Made by a program: the position numbers and the translations under genes. The notes under the pieces were generated by a model that saw only the letters and a program-made list of their open reading frames with translations, did not search any database and was not told the origin of the DNA. From Prevotellaceae bacterium (GTDB taxonomy: Bacteria; Bacteroidota; Bacteroidia; Bacteroidales; Bacteroidaceae), in contig JAUNOM010000010.1 in assembly GCA_030531085.1 (NCBI GenBank), forward strand, positions 1 to 63,789: DNA of 63,789 nt. The letters run 5' to 3'. Of this stretch, positions 8,814 to 18,831 are shown one piece after another; the stretch's first letter is position 1; each line of letters starts with the position of its first letter.

Positions 8814-10037
8814 CTATAATGGTGGCAGACTGTCGAATTCCTTTCCCATGTTCAGGTTAAGGTAAGCGTCATAAAGTACAGGACGCCATAATTGTATATC
8901 CTTAGGCATCAGCTTCCTGTATTTCTCCATATATGGAACACACATTCTGTAGTATGCCTGTGCAGCCTTAAGCCGTTGCTTGTATGTCTTGCCAGAATGT
9001 TTCATGGCCTCCTGTGCCTTCTTATAGTATATGCAGGCCACGTTATAGTTTGGTATGGCGAGTGTGTCATTTATGACAAGCAGTGCCAGACCATCATCAA
9101 GAGCCTCGTCGTATCTTTCTTTCATCATCAGAATGTTGTGTCTTGCTAGTAGGAATGTAGCGTTCAGAGAGTCTTTCTCCAGTGCCATGTTCGCATAATA
9201 CATTGCCTGTGTGTAATCCTTTGCCTTGGTAAGGTAATCTATCAGATTAGGAAAGAAATAACCTGAATATGGAAAATCGGCAAATCCGGCTTTCAGATAA
9301 TTCACGTATCTTGTAGTGTCCCCTTTTGCCACGCACATATCTGCCAGCCGTTGCAGAGTCATTTCTCTCGTTGGCTGGTATAGCAAGGCTTTGTCAGCAT
9401 ACTTTAGCATATTATTAATGTCTGATAAATTGTATGCTGCCATTGTTGCAAGGAATGATGCAAAGTTCTGTTGTGCAGTGTCGAGTGTCTGTCCTTGGAA
9501 TACAGGTTGGCGGTAACAGTCCAGATATGTGTCGAAGCTGGTCCATGCCTCTTGCCAGTTACTGTGTGCAAAAAAGAATATGCCACCTTTAAGAATGTTC
9601 CCCCAATAAGGTATGAGGTATTCTGCATACTTCTTGCGATACGACGGATCTATGATGCCTTTACTGTTTGGTTTGGCGTCTATAGAGTCAAAGGCCTCTA
9701 TTGCAAGAAACATCTTGACGGCTGTGCGTACAATGACAGCTGTGTCCACTTTCTCTTTCAGGTACATCTTCTCGTTGCCTGACTCGTACTGTTTGCGTAG
9801 ACATTCAATCAGCATCAGGTGCAGGTTCTTCTGATTGTACATTGTTGAGTCCGCGAGATACTTACGCAGTGTTTTTTCACTTTTCTCCAGGTCGTTACCT
9901 TTTTTAAGGCTGGTCTTCACTGCATCCATATCTTTCTTAAACTGCTTCTGCGACAACTTTGTGTTGTCAGCAGAAGCAGTAAGAGTAAATAATAAGATTA
10001 TATAAAAAAATATTATTCTCATAATATATCTTATCAA
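8814..10037 (-). CDS. Exported TPR-like protein
   Basis: A 407-residue protein with a signal peptide (the start may be the second Met of MIRYIMRIIFFY) and cleavage near TASADN. The body is helical, with several degenerate tetratricopeptide-like units (AMYYANMALEKDSLNATFLLARHN and following). Such periplasmic TPR proteins are common in Bacteroidetes and are rarely characterised. Spacing to its neighbours (56 bases from the gene before, eight to the one after) supports cotranscription with gyrA, the second TPR gene and the transglycosylase. Confidence 0.75.
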   Translation of the reverse strand: MIRYIMRIIFFYIILLFTLTASADNTKLSQKQFKKDMDAVKTSLKKGNDLEKSEKTLRKYLADSTMYNQKNLHLMLIECLRKQYESGNEKMYLKEKVDTAVIVRTAVKMFLAIEAFDSIDAKPNSKGIIDPSYRKKYAEYLIPYWGNILKGGIFFFAHSNWQEAWTSFDTYLDCYRQPVFQGQTLDTAQQNFASFLATMAAYNLSDINNMLKYADKALLYQPTREMTLQRLADMCVAKGDTTRYVNYLKAGFADFPYSGYFFPNLIDYLTKAKDYTQAMYYANMALEKDSLNATFLLARHNILMMKERYDEALDDGLALLVINDTLAIPNYNVACIYYKKAQEAMKHSGKTYKQRLKAAQAYYRMCVPYMEKYRKLMPKDIQLWRPVLYDAYLNLNMGKEFDSLPPL

Positions 10038-10093
10038 TGTAGACGTAGTTATTTGGGGTGTAAGGACTGTTAATCCTTTATAAGAGCATCCTT

Positions 10094-11227
10094 TTAGATG
10101 TCTCCCAGCATCTTGCTGATCTCGTCAGCTTTAGCCTTGTCGCCAACAGCGTTGTATAGCATACGCAGCTGCATAGGCCAGTTGGATATCTTTTCGTGAT
10201 TAGGATCCAGCTCACGTACTTTCTCATAATATCCTATTGCCTCTTTCAGACATTCTGTGACCTCTGCAGCCTTATCCACTGCAATCTTTCCTGTCTTGTC
10301 TGTGTACTTCTCATTCAAGTCAAAGCCTTTCTGTGAAGAGCATACACCAAGATTGAACCATGCCTGAATGAATTCTGGATCTATTTCAACAGCCTTCTTG
10401 AAGTCTGCTTTTGCGGCGTCATACTGTTTCTTGCTGTTATTCATCGAACCACGTGTGAAGTATGCAATCTTGTTGTTCGGATCCTTTGCCAGTGCTTCCT
10501 CCACCAGTTTCAATACCTGACCCTCCTCGCCAAGCTCCTGATATATGGTGCATATCTGGTTAAAATATTTCTCCAAGTTCAGAGCCTTCAGTTCATTAAC
10601 ATAGTTGATGCTGTCCTCACGCGTCTTGACATTCTGTTCCAATGAGACACGGTACACTTGCTCTGCCTGCTCCTTCACTCTTTCATCACTCAGAGCATTC
10701 TTGGCGTATTTGGCAGCGTTGGCAAAGTCCTTTGTCTGATATGAAGCGTATGACGCAAAGTAATATGCCAGTCCGGCATTAGCATCATTATCACCTGCAG
10801 TGCTTGTGTAGCACAGGCTGTATGCCAGCTTTTCCTTATCATCGTTAGTGCTGTTGGCTGCGTTAATCAGTGCAGGACGGAATGGACCTATCTCCTCAAC
10901 GTTCTTCTTACTGTCCTTTGATGCGTACTTTTGACCATTGTATGCAGTCTCAATGGCATTCATGATTGTTTTGTAGTCAACGCCTTCTGACTTTCCTGCA
11001 CCAAGGATAGCGAGACTTGGATCTGCCTTTGCCTTTGCCAGTTTGTAAAGAGCATCGTAGGCCTTGCCCTTGTCCTCGTCTGTCAGTGTAGCGAACTGGG
11101 CGTCAAGGATGGCCTTACCGGCATCATAATCCTTTGTCGCACTGATTTCTTTGCCAATCTTTGGGTTTTGGGCAAATGATGCTGTAGTGGCAGCCACTGC
11201 AAGCATCGTGATAAAAAACTTCTTCAT
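10094..11227 (-). CDS. Exported tetratricopeptide repeat protein
   Basis: A 377-residue protein with a clean signal peptide (MKKFFITMLAVAATTASFAQ). Its C-terminal half has better TPR units: EEALAKDPNNKIAYFTRGSM, then DAAKADFKKAVEIDPEFIQAW and YYEKVRELDPNHEK. It is probably a periplasmic or outer-membrane scaffold. It begins 33 bases after the gyrA stop. A TPR gene directly behind gyrA is a recurrent Bacteroidetes arrangement as far as I recall; no specific function is known to me. Confidence 0.85.
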   Translation of the reverse strand: MKKFFITMLAVAATTASFAQNPKIGKEISATKDYDAGKAILDAQFATLTDEDKGKAYDALYKLAKAKADPSLAILGAGKSEGVDYKTIMNAIETAYNGQKYASKDSKKNVEEIGPFRPALINAANSTNDDKEKLAYSLCYTSTAGDNDANAGLAYYFASYASYQTKDFANAAKYAKNALSDERVKEQAEQVYRVSLEQNVKTREDSINYVNELKALNLEKYFNQICTIYQELGEEGQVLKLVEEALAKDPNNKIAYFTRGSMNNSKKQYDAAKADFKKAVEIDPEFIQAWFNLGVCSSQKGFDLNEKYTDKTGKIAVDKAAEVTECLKEAIGYYEKVRELDPNHEKISNWPMQLRMLYNAVGDKAKADEISKMLGDI

Positions 11228-11260
11228 AAGTATAGTTATATTAGATAAAAAGTTAAAACA

Positions 11261-13834
11261 TTATTGTTCATTGGCAGGTTCTGTGCCAGTCTCCTCCTGT
11301 GTCTCTTCCACTTCCTCATGAGGTACAACACAAACACTTGCTATTGTCTCATTGCGTTTCTTCAGTTCTATGAGTTTCACACCCTGAGTATTTCTACCCT
11401 TAGTGTCTCCGGCATCAGCAATGGCAAAGCGTATGGCTATACCACTCTTGTTGATAATCATAAGATCCTCCTCACCAGTAACGCACTTTACAGCAATCAC
11501 CTTACCTGTCTTTTCTGTGATATTCAGTGTGGTTACACCCTTAGAACCTCGTTTCGTCAGTCTATAACCGCCGTCCTCAACCTTCATATATGTTGTGCCA
11601 TCCTCGCGTGTGACTTCTGTAAGCACACCTATCTTGGAGCGTTTGCCATATCCCTTTTCGCTTATAACCATAAGTGACTGTTCCGGATCATAGGCAACCA
11701 CCATGCCAATAACGGCATCATCCGCATCAGGAAGCAGCATACCACGTACACCTGTTGATGTCCTGCCCATAACACGTATGTCATTTTCATCAAACCTCAC
11801 AGCACGACCGTTGCGGCTTGCAAGTATAAGCTCGTCATGACCGTTGGTGAGCATTACGTTTACCACCTCGTCACCCTCAAGTACATTGATAGCCCTGACA
11901 CCTCTTGTCCTTGGACGTGAATAGTCTGCTAAACTTGTTCGCTTTACAATTCCGTTCTTTGTGGCGAACACTACATAATGTGAGTTCAGGAAGTCCTCAT
12001 TCTTGAACTTGTGACTCTTGATGCCCAGGAATGCATTGATAGCGTCATCGGGTTCCAGCTCAAGCATATTCTGTATGGCACGTCCCTTTGAGTCCTTTGC
12101 ACCTTCAGGTATCTCGAAACATTTTAGCCAGTATACACGTCCCTTTTTGGTGAAGAACAGAATCATATCGTGTGCCTCTGCAGCGTACATATATTCTGTA
12201 AAGTCCTGTTCACGTGTACGGCTTCCACGGCTTCCCACACCACCACGTGACTGTGCCTTGAAGTCTGCCTGCAGAGTCCGCTTGATGTAGCCTAAATGAC
12301 TCATGGTTATCACTACTGGGTCATTTGAGAAGTAGTCCTCCGGATTAAACTCGGCACTTGACATCTTTATCTCCGTGCGGCGATCGTCACCATATTTCTC
12401 CTTCACTTCAAGCAGTTCATCCTTCATGACTTTCTTGCAAAGCTCAGGATCGTCAAGAATGGATTGTAGATATTCTATGGTTTTCATCAATTCGTCATAC
12501 TCGTTGTGCAGCTTTTCCTGCTGCAGGCCTGTGAGTTGGCTCAGGCGCATATCAACAACATATTTTGCCTGTGCCTCATCAAAGCCGAAACGCTCCATAA
12601 GACGTTGCTGCGCCTCGGAAGGATTCTTTGATGACTTGATGATTTGTACCACCTCGTCAATATTGTCGCTGGCAGTGATGAGCGCCTCAAGCAGATGTGC
12701 ACGCTCTTTAGCCTTGCGTAGTTCATATTGTGTGCGGCGTATAGTGACATCATGACGATGCTCTACGAAATATTTAACACACTCCTTGAGTGAGAGCAGA
12801 CGTGGCCGTCCCTTGACAAGAGCGATGCAGTTCACAGAGAATGAACTTTGTAGAGCTGTCATCTTGAACAGTTTGTTTAGAATTACGTTGGCGTTAGCGT
12901 CCCGTTTCACGTCAACGACAATACGCATACCCTGACGTCCCGTTTCATCGTTTACGTTTGATATTCCGTCAAGTTTTCCTTCTTTCACCAATTCGGCGAT
13001 ATACTCAATAAGCTGTGCCTTGTTTACACCGTATGGAATTTCTGTAACGACAATCTTGTCATGTGAATCATCGGACTCTATCTCCGCCTTGGCTCGCATT
13101 ACAATCCTTCCGCGTCCAGTCTCGTATGCCTCCTTTACTCCTTGAAGTCCATATATATACGCGCCGGTAGGAAAATCAGGTGCTTTGATGAACTCCATAA
13201 GTCCGTCAGTGTCGATGTCAGGATTGTCTATGTATGCACAACATCCGTCAATGACCTCTTTCAGGTTGTGGGTAGGGATGTTTGTCGCCATACCTACGGC
13301 AATACCGTTGCCTCCATTAACCAGCAGGTTTGGTATCTTTGTCGGCATCACAGTAGGTTCCTGCAGTGAGTCGTCAAAGTTGTTAGTCATGTCCACAGTC
13401 TCCTTCTCCAGATCATCCATGACGTGCTCACCCATCTTGCTTAGACGGCATTCTGTGTAACGCATTGCTGCAGCGGAGTCACCATCTACAGAACCAAAGT
13501 TACCCTGTCCGTCCACCAGTGTGTAGCGCATATTCCAGTCCTGTGCCAGACGTACCAGTGCGCCGTATACGGATGAGTCTCCATGCGGGTGGTATTTACC
13601 TAATACCTCACCGACTACGCGGGCGCATTTTTTATATGGGGATGTGCTGGTGTTTCCAATACCCAGCATACCGTATAATATACGGCGATGAACCGGCTTG
13701 AAGCCATCACGCACATCAGGCAGTGCGCGTGCCACGATTACTGACATTGAATAGTCTATGTAACTGGATTTCATCTCCTCTTCAATGTTTATCTTGATAA
13801 TTCTGTCGTGATCGTAAGTCTGTGTCTCGTCCAT
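11261..13834 (-). CDS. gyrA: DNA gyrase subunit A
   Basis: The breakage-reunion subunit of gyrase, 857 residues. The catalytic Tyr is Y126 in AMRYTECR. The quinolone-determining region reads HPHGDSSVYGALVRLAQ (82-98), with Ser87 at the E. coli S83 position and Gly91 at the D87 position; Gly there is, as far as I know, normal in this phylum. The six-bladed C-terminal DNA-wrapping domain starts after a GyrA-box-like QSRGGVGSRG near residue 540. The acidic C-terminus (EEVEETQEETGTE) resembles regulatory tails of other GyrA proteins. A minus-strand TACCTTTG lies about 80 bases ahead. Confidence 0.98.
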   Translation of the reverse strand: MDETQTYDHDRIIKINIEEEMKSSYIDYSMSVIVARALPDVRDGFKPVHRRILYGMLGIGNTSTSPYKKCARVVGEVLGKYHPHGDSSVYGALVRLAQDWNMRYTLVDGQGNFGSVDGDSAAAMRYTECRLSKMGEHVMDDLEKETVDMTNNFDDSLQEPTVMPTKIPNLLVNGGNGIAVGMATNIPTHNLKEVIDGCCAYIDNPDIDTDGLMEFIKAPDFPTGAYIYGLQGVKEAYETGRGRIVMRAKAEIESDDSHDKIVVTEIPYGVNKAQLIEYIAELVKEGKLDGISNVNDETGRQGMRIVVDVKRDANANVILNKLFKMTALQSSFSVNCIALVKGRPRLLSLKECVKYFVEHRHDVTIRRTQYELRKAKERAHLLEALITASDNIDEVVQIIKSSKNPSEAQQRLMERFGFDEAQAKYVVDMRLSQLTGLQQEKLHNEYDELMKTIEYLQSILDDPELCKKVMKDELLEVKEKYGDDRRTEIKMSSAEFNPEDYFSNDPVVITMSHLGYIKRTLQADFKAQSRGGVGSRGSRTREQDFTEYMYAAEAHDMILFFTKKGRVYWLKCFEIPEGAKDSKGRAIQNMLELEPDDAINAFLGIKSHKFKNEDFLNSHYVVFATKNGIVKRTSLADYSRPRTRGVRAINVLEGDEVVNVMLTNGHDELILASRNGRAVRFDENDIRVMGRTSTGVRGMLLPDADDAVIGMVVAYDPEQSLMVISEKGYGKRSKIGVLTEVTREDGTTYMKVEDGGYRLTKRGSKGVTTLNITEKTGKVIAVKCVTGEEDLMIINKSGIAIRFAIADAGDTKGRNTQGVKLIELKKRNETIASVCVVPHEEVEETQEETGTEPANEQ

Positions 13835-13913
13835 TTCTATTTTTAAAGTTGTTTTTTCGTTTTTTGCCGCTTTTCGTGGTTTCTGACGGCATTTGCCATA
13901 TCATTATTCTGTG

Positions 13914-13921
13914 CAAAGGTA
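13914..13921 (-). promoter_or_regulatory. -7 box for the gyrA group
   Basis: TACCTTTG on the minus strand about 80 bases upstream of gyrA. The -33 element is not at standard spacing. Confidence 0.5.
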
Positions 13922-14005
13922 ATAAAAAAAAACGATATTAAATCCCACCAAAGGCAAAAAAACGTAATTTTAAATCTTTTTTATATAATAAGGATATGTG
14001 CGGTA

Positions 14006-14035
14006 TTTGTAATTCATTAAAAAGCCTTATCTTTG
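14006..14035 (+). promoter_or_regulatory. Promoter of the uvrA paralogue
   Basis: TTTG (14006-14009), 18 bases, TATCTTTG (14028-14035). The start codon lies only 16 bases past the -7 box, so the mRNA leader must be very short (about 10 bases). Confidence 0.6.
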
Positions 14036-14051
14036 CAGAAGTTTTTTGTTT

Positions 14052-16934
14052 ATGACACAATATATAAAAATAAAGGGTGCGCGCGTGAACAATCTGAAGA
14101 ATGTATCGGTTGACATACCGCGCAACAGTTTTGTCGCCATTGCCGGAGTCAGTGGCTCTGGTAAGTCGTCTCTGGCTTTTGATACACTTTATGCAGAAGG
14201 ACAGAGGCGGTATGTTGAGAGTCTGTCATCATACGCCCGTCAGTTTCTTGGCCGTATGAGCAAGCCGGAATGTGACTTTATTCAAGGATTGCCGCCGGCG
14301 ATAGCCATTGAGCAGAAGGTCATCAGCCGTAATCCGCGTTCCACTGTAGGTACAAGTACGGAGATTTATGAGTATATGCGTCTGCTGTTTGCAAGGGTTG
14401 GACGCATATTCTCTCCTGTTTCCAACCAGGAGGTCAAGAAACACTCCCCAGAGGATGTGGTGGAGTGTATGCTGTCCTTCACTCCTGGCACGCGCTTCAT
14501 GCTTCTTGCTCCGTTAAGCACGGTAGAGGGACGCAGTGTCAAGCGTCAGCTTGAGATGTACATTCAGCAGGGATATTCCAGAATGTACTGTAAGAATGAG
14601 GTTGTCAGGATAGAGGACTTTTTGGAACAGTGTGCAGATGACTGTATGCATATAGATGATATCTGGCTGCTTATAGACAGAATGTCTGTTGACAGTTCCC
14701 ACGAGACAGTGTCACGTCTTACAGATTCCACAGAGACAGCTTTCTATGAAGGACATGGCTCGTGCCGCCTGCTGTTCCTTCCATCAGGTATTGTATATGA
14801 TTTCTCCACACGCCTTGAGGCTGATGGTATGACATTCGAGGAACTTTCCGACGGGCTTTTTGCCTTTAACTCGCCTGTTGGTGTCTGTCCTACCTGTGAG
14901 GGCTTTGGCAGGGTGATGGGAATAGATGAGAGTCTGGTAATACCCAATCCTTCATTGAGTGTCTATGACGGTTGTGTGCAGTGCTGGCATGGCGAGAAGA
15001 TGAAGGAGTGGCAGACATACTTCATCCGTCATGCGGAACGCGACAATTTCCCTATATTCAAGCCGTATTATGAATTGACGGAGGAGGAGAAGGGCTGGCT
15101 GTGGCATGGCCTGCCATCTGACCGCAATGCCGATAAGTACGAGCAGGTAAGCATAGACGCCTTCTTCCGGATGGTAAAGGAGAACCAGTACAAGATACAA
15201 TACCGTGTGATGCTTAGCCGTTACCGCGGTAAGACACTGTGCCCTGACTGCCATGGCACACGTCTGCGTAAGGAGGCCAATTATGTCAAGGTTGGCGGCA
15301 AGACCATTACAGAACTTGTTGAGATGCCCGTCTGTGAGCTGGTACAGTGGTTTGATGCCTTGCAGTTAGACGAGCACAGGGCCAAGGTGGCAGAGCGTCT
15401 GCTAACGGAGATAAGGACCAGATTGCAGTTCCTGCTTGATGTGGGGTTGGGCTATCTTACATTAAACCGGCCAAGTAACAGCCTTTCCGGCGGTGAGAGT
15501 CAGCGTATAAACCTTACCACCTCATTAGGTTCTTCATTGGTTGGCTCTCTGTATATCCTGGACGAGCCTTCCATCGGTATGCACAGTTGTGATACAGAGA
15601 AGCTCATTGGGGTGCTGAAGAAGTTGCGGGATGTAGGCAATACAGTGGTTGTGGTGGAGCACGATGAGGACATTCTCCGTGCTGCGGATTATCTTATAGA
15701 TGTTGGTCCTGATGCCGGCACGCATGGTGGAGAGATTGTTTACGAGGGTAGTGTGGGGCAGTGTCATGACGTTTCCCTTTTCCCAAAGTCGCATACTCTG
15801 GCATATCTTACAGGAATGGAGCGCATAGCGGTGCCGCAGGCACGCAGACAGTGGAACCGTAGCATCGTGCTCAAAGGTGCGCGTATGAACAATCTTAAAG
15901 GCGTTACGGCGGTGTTCCCCCTGAATGTGATGACAGTGGTTACTGGTGTCAGCGGCTCCGGCAAGTCTTCCCTTGTCCGTGGAACGCTGTATCCTATAAT
16001 AAGAAGAAAGCTGGACCTCGTGGCTGAACTGCCCGGACCATATTCATCAATAGATGGTGATCTGGATGTCATCAAGCACGTGGAAATTGTGGACCAGAAT
16101 CCTATAGGAAAGAGCACACGTTCAAATCCTGCCACATATATAAAGGCGTACGATGCCATACGCCAGCTGTTTGCGGAGCAGGCACTGGCGCAACAGCTTG
16201 GTGTCACGGCACAGCATTTTTCATTCAATGCTGACGGGGGACGTTGTGAGGAGTGCAAGGGGGCCGGGGTAGTGACGGTGGAGATGCAGTTCATGGCCGA
16301 TCTTACACTGACCTGTGAGGCCTGTCATGGCAAGAGGTTCAAACGTGAGGTGCTTGAGGTTTGCTTTGCAGGAAAGAATGTTAACGACATTCTTGACATG
16401 ACCGTATCGGAGGCCATAGCGTTCTTTAGTTCCGAACTCGAAAAGATTGAGGGGAAACGTGGCGATTCGGACGTGCGCCGGCGCACACGTGCCAAGGTGA
16501 CGGAACAGTTGCTGGGGACTATCATTGCACGTCTGCTGCCGCTTGAGGAGGTAGGACTGGGGTATATAAAGCTGGGACAGACATCGTCAACGCTGTCCGG
16601 CGGTGAGAACCAGCGTGTGAAACTGGCGTATTACATAGCGCAGGAGAAACAGGAACCTACACTGTTCATCTTTGACGAGCCTACTACAGGATTGCATTTT
16701 CATGACATCAGGCGTCTGTTGCACGCGTTTGACGAGTTGCTGAAGCGTGGACACACCATAATCGTGGTGGAGCATAATATGGATGTGATAAAGTGTGCGG
16801 ACCATATTGTGGATCTTGGGCCGGAAGGCGGTAAGCAGGGGGGCGAGATAGTGGCGATGGGTACTCCTGAGGAGATTGTTGGCGAGAAGCTGTCTGTTAC
16901 AGGGCGTTATTTGGCGCCTTATTTACAACGGTAA
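14052..16934 (+). CDS. uvrA: UvrA-family excinuclease subunit, paralogue with a reduced first zinc module
   Basis: A 960-residue UvrA-type double ABC ATPase for nucleotide excision repair. ATG at 14052 is used; the longer frame starts with TTG. Walker A motifs are GVSGSGKSS (32-39) and a second GVSGSGKSS (about 632), with signatures SLSGGESQR and TLSGGENQR. The zinc module before the second ATPase half is complete (Cys 732, 735, 755, 758). In the first zinc module only CPTCEGFG (279-282) remains, and the CxxC expected about 25 residues earlier is replaced by [11 protein letters not shown] think this is the second UvrA common in Bacteroidetes rather than the housekeeping copy. Confidence 0.93.
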   Translation: MTQYIKIKGARVNNLKNVSVDIPRNSFVAIAGVSGSGKSSLAFDTLYAEGQRRYVESLSSYARQFLGRMSKPECDFIQGLPPAIAIEQKVISRNPRSTVGTSTEIYEYMRLLFARVGRIFSPVSNQEVKKHSPEDVVECMLSFTPGTRFMLLAPLSTVEGRSVKRQLEMYIQQGYSRMYCKNEVVRIEDFLEQCADDCMHIDDIWLLIDRMSVDSSHETVSRLTDSTETAFYEGHGSCRLLFLPSGIVYDFSTRLEADGMTFEELSDGLFAFNSPVGVCPTCEGFGRVMGIDESLVIPNPSLSVYDGCVQCWHGEKMKEWQTYFIRHAERDNFPIFKPYYELTEEEKGWLWHGLPSDRNADKYEQVSIDAFFRMVKENQYKIQYRVMLSRYRGKTLCPDCHGTRLRKEANYVKVGGKTITELVEMPVCELVQWFDALQLDEHRAKVAERLLTEIRTRLQFLLDVGLGYLTLNRPSNSLSGGESQRINLTTSLGSSLVGSLYILDEPSIGMHSCDTEKLIGVLKKLRDVGNTVVVVEHDEDILRAADYLIDVGPDAGTHGGEIVYEGSVGQCHDVSLFPKSHTLAYLTGMERIAVPQARRQWNRSIVLKGARMNNLKGVTAVFPLNVMTVVTGVSGSGKSSLVRGTLYPIIRRKLDLVAELPGPYSSIDGDLDVIKHVEIVDQNPIGKSTRSNPATYIKAYDAIRQLFAEQALAQQLGVTAQHFSFNADGGRCEECKGAGVVTVEMQFMADLTLTCEACHGKRFKREVLEVCFAGKNVNDILDMTVSEAIAFFSSELEKIEGKRGDSDVRRRTRAKVTEQLLGTIIARLLPLEEVGLGYIKLGQTSSTLSGGENQRVKLAYYIAQEKQEPTLFIFDEPTTGLHFHDIRRLLHAFDELLKRGHTIIVVEHNMDVIKCADHIVDLGPEGGKQGGEIVAMGTPEEIVGEKLSVTGRYLAPYLQR

Positions 16935-17003
16935 CAGACCAGTCTGTGACTACCGCCACTGTTCCCTGATAGTATTATGAAATTTATATAATTAAGTTAC
17001 CAG

Positions 17004-17471
17004 ATGTCCAGTTTCAATACATATACAGATGCGCTTGACATGGCTTTCTTGCGCGATTTGTGCATCAGGGAGGGCATGATACGCCATTTTTATCGTGGGG
17101 AATGTCTGGTAAGGCATGGTGAGCGACTCCGGTACTGGGGGTATATAGAATCGGGATACTTTAAGTATTCAGTGTATGATAAAGAGGTGAACGAGCGTAT
17201 AACGGGCTTTGCGATGTCTGGCACCATGGTTGGTGACTATCTTTCACTGACAAGGCAGACACCGGTAAGTACGAATATTGTTGCAGCACAGGATTCAGAG
17301 GTCTATCTGTGCAGTGTCTCTGTCCTGCAAAACCTTTTGGATGAAGTGCCGATGCTGCGTACTTCTCTGGCCGATGCGTTGTTCCATCAGGCGTATTTGC
17401 AGTATCTGGAAATGTTGATGTCGGTTTGTGTTTTTTCGTATAATTTTGCACCATATAGCGAGGCTGTATAA
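17004..17471 (+). CDS. CRP/FNR-type effector domain lacking the DNA-binding domain
   Basis: 155 residues that match the cyclic-nucleotide-binding-like domain of Bacteroidetes CRP/FNR regulators (YRGECLVRHGER, the jelly-roll core, GDYLSLTRQTP, then the start of the dimerisation helix ALFHQAYLQYLEML). Full regulators continue for another 35-60 residues with a helix-turn-helix. Here the frame turns into SVCVFSYNFAPYSEAV and stops. No helix-turn-helix is found in another frame downstream, so the end was lost by deletion, not by a single frameshift. It is either a pseudogene or a sensor-only protein. Confidence 0.7.
   Translation: MSSFNTYTDALDMAFLRDLCIREGMIRHFYRGECLVRHGERLRYWGYIESGYFKYSVYDKEVNERITGFAMSGTMVGDYLSLTRQTPVSTNIVAAQDSEVYLCSVSVLQNLLDEVPMLRTSLADALFHQAYLQYLEMLMSVCVFSYNFAPYSEAV
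17441..17448 (+). promoter_or_regulatory. Possible -7 box inside the end of the CRP-like gene
   Basis: TAATTTTG within the aberrant last codons of the CRP-like frame, about 65 bases before the lipoprotein gene. No standard -33 element. Confidence 0.35.
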
Positions 17472-17513
17472 TTATCTATTCTTATCTGTTTAACGCTAAA
17501 ACAATGTCAGCTT

Positions 17514-18191
17514 ATGAGAAATGTAACTTCAAGTTTTGTGTTAGTGGCGGTTGTAAGTTTCTGCCTTTTGTCATTGTCTTCGTGCCAGGTGGCGCAGCTG
17601 GTGATTAACGGTACAACATATTATGAGACGGAGATAACCACTAAGGACAATCAGATTATAGCGGGCCAGATAGGTGGTCAGCGGTCCTCCAACCTGCCAT
17701 CGGGCGCCAAGACTATCAGTATCAAGACCGAGGAGGGGAGGATGAAGGTGAAGAGTGAGCAGATTAAGTTCATGAGACTGTCACGCAAGAGCCATCCGGA
17801 GAGGCAGCAAGTGCTGGTATATACGGACTATAGGGTTCCATACACAAAGAAAGGGGAACAGAAATTCCGCACTTTCAAGAACTGGCAGATACTGAAAAGC
17901 GTTGGTGACAACCTGCTGATAACGGCTTACGGGCAGACTTACAGCCTGTCCAAGGACGGTACTCTCGTGATAACCTATGATACGAGTGTGGGGATACAGT
18001 ATTGCCTGCAGAGGAAGTGGGATGAGACTCCGATACATATAGGGCGTAACACTGCCGGCCGTTCATATATGCGCAAGCAGTGGCAGGCTTATCTTGCTGA
18101 CGACCCTGTACTGTGCGAGAAGATAAAGAGCAAGGAGATAGACGCGTTTAATCTGGATGCCATAGCGGAACAGTATAATCCTAAGCGGTAA
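17514..18191 (+). CDS. Hypothetical lipoprotein
   Basis: 225 residues beginning with a lipoprotein signal peptide that ends LSLSSC (Cys near residue 24). The mature part is beta-rich and basic (TTYYETEITTKDNQIIAGQIG near the start), with no enzyme motif visible. It is followed after five bases by a small outer-membrane barrel, so the pair may act together at the envelope. No family name can be given. Confidence 0.7.
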   Translation: MRNVTSSFVLVAVVSFCLLSLSSCQVAQLVINGTTYYETEITTKDNQIIAGQIGGQRSSNLPSGAKTISIKTEEGRMKVKSEQIKFMRLSRKSHPERQQVLVYTDYRVPYTKKGEQKFRTFKNWQILKSVGDNLLITAYGQTYSLSKDGTLVITYDTSVGIQYCLQRKWDETPIHIGRNTAGRSYMRKQWQAYLADDPVLCEKIKSKEIDAFNLDAIAEQYNPKR

Positions 18192-18196
18192 GTAGA

Positions 18197-18796
18197 ATGA
18201 GAAAGCTTAGAATGTTATTTATTGTACTGACATTGCTCTGCTCCATTGAAGTGCCGGCGCAGGATGCGGAATATAAGGACGGCGCCTTTTTGTGGAGTAT
18301 TGGCGCAGGTTATGAGTGGATGTCGGACGCTTATTCATCGCAAGGATTTGCCATGGACGTGCGTGCTCGCTTCTATTTGTCGGAGCGTTTGTTTGGGGAA
18401 CTGATGGGACATTGGGGCACCCACGATGGACACAAGGAGGTGTTGCAGAATGGACGGCCCTTTATGGCTGCGGATCATCGTAATGTCTTGGTGGGAGCTG
18501 TAGGGCCCGGCTATGACTTGTGGCAGAATTCGGATAGAAGTCTGGATGTCTATGTCAAGGGACTGGTAGGATATGGCAGCCGTAAGAATGAATATGACGA
18601 CTATGAGCCGGTTGACGCTACGGACGGGAAAGTCACTCTTGGCAGGGAAAAGGTCAGTAGTGGTTTGGCATTTGTGGTGGGCGTGGGTGTTGACACGCGC
18701 TATAAACGCTATACTTTGAGCCCGTCTGTTGATGTTTTTCTGCTTTGTGGAGAGTGGCATTTTGCGCCAATGCTGTCTGTTGGCTTTTATTATTGA
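18197..18796 (+). CDS. Small outer-membrane beta-barrel protein
   Basis: 199 residues: signal peptide (MRKLRMLFIVLTLLCSIEVPAQ), then alternating polar and aromatic beta strands (SIGAGYEWMSDAYSS, MDVRARFYLSERLFGELMGHW) and a terminal strand FAPMLSVGFYY ending in aromatic residues, as barrel-assembly substrates do. It resembles the eight-stranded OmpA/OmpX-like barrels. Cotranscribed with the preceding lipoprotein. Confidence 0.75.
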   Translation: MRKLRMLFIVLTLLCSIEVPAQDAEYKDGAFLWSIGAGYEWMSDAYSSQGFAMDVRARFYLSERLFGELMGHWGTHDGHKEVLQNGRPFMAADHRNVLVGAVGPGYDLWQNSDRSLDVYVKGLVGYGSRKNEYDDYEPVDATDGKVTLGREKVSSGLAFVVGVGVDTRYKRYTLSPSVDVFLLCGEWHFAPMLSVGFYY

Positions 18797-18831
18797 AGTA
18801 TATAATGATTTTCAAAATATAGAATAGTAAT

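Noticed and set aside
13540-13590. Gly at the GyrA D87-equivalent position as quinolone resistance
   Set aside because: To my knowledge Gly is normal there in Bacteroidetes, and Ser at the S83 position is retained.
16934-16947. ACAGACCAGTCTGT palindrome after uvrA as terminator
   Set aside because: Six-base arms with a two-base loop and no T run; too weak to call.
17004-17471. Simple frameshift as cause of the short CRP-like protein
   Set aside because: No helix-turn-helix sequence is present in the other two frames downstream.
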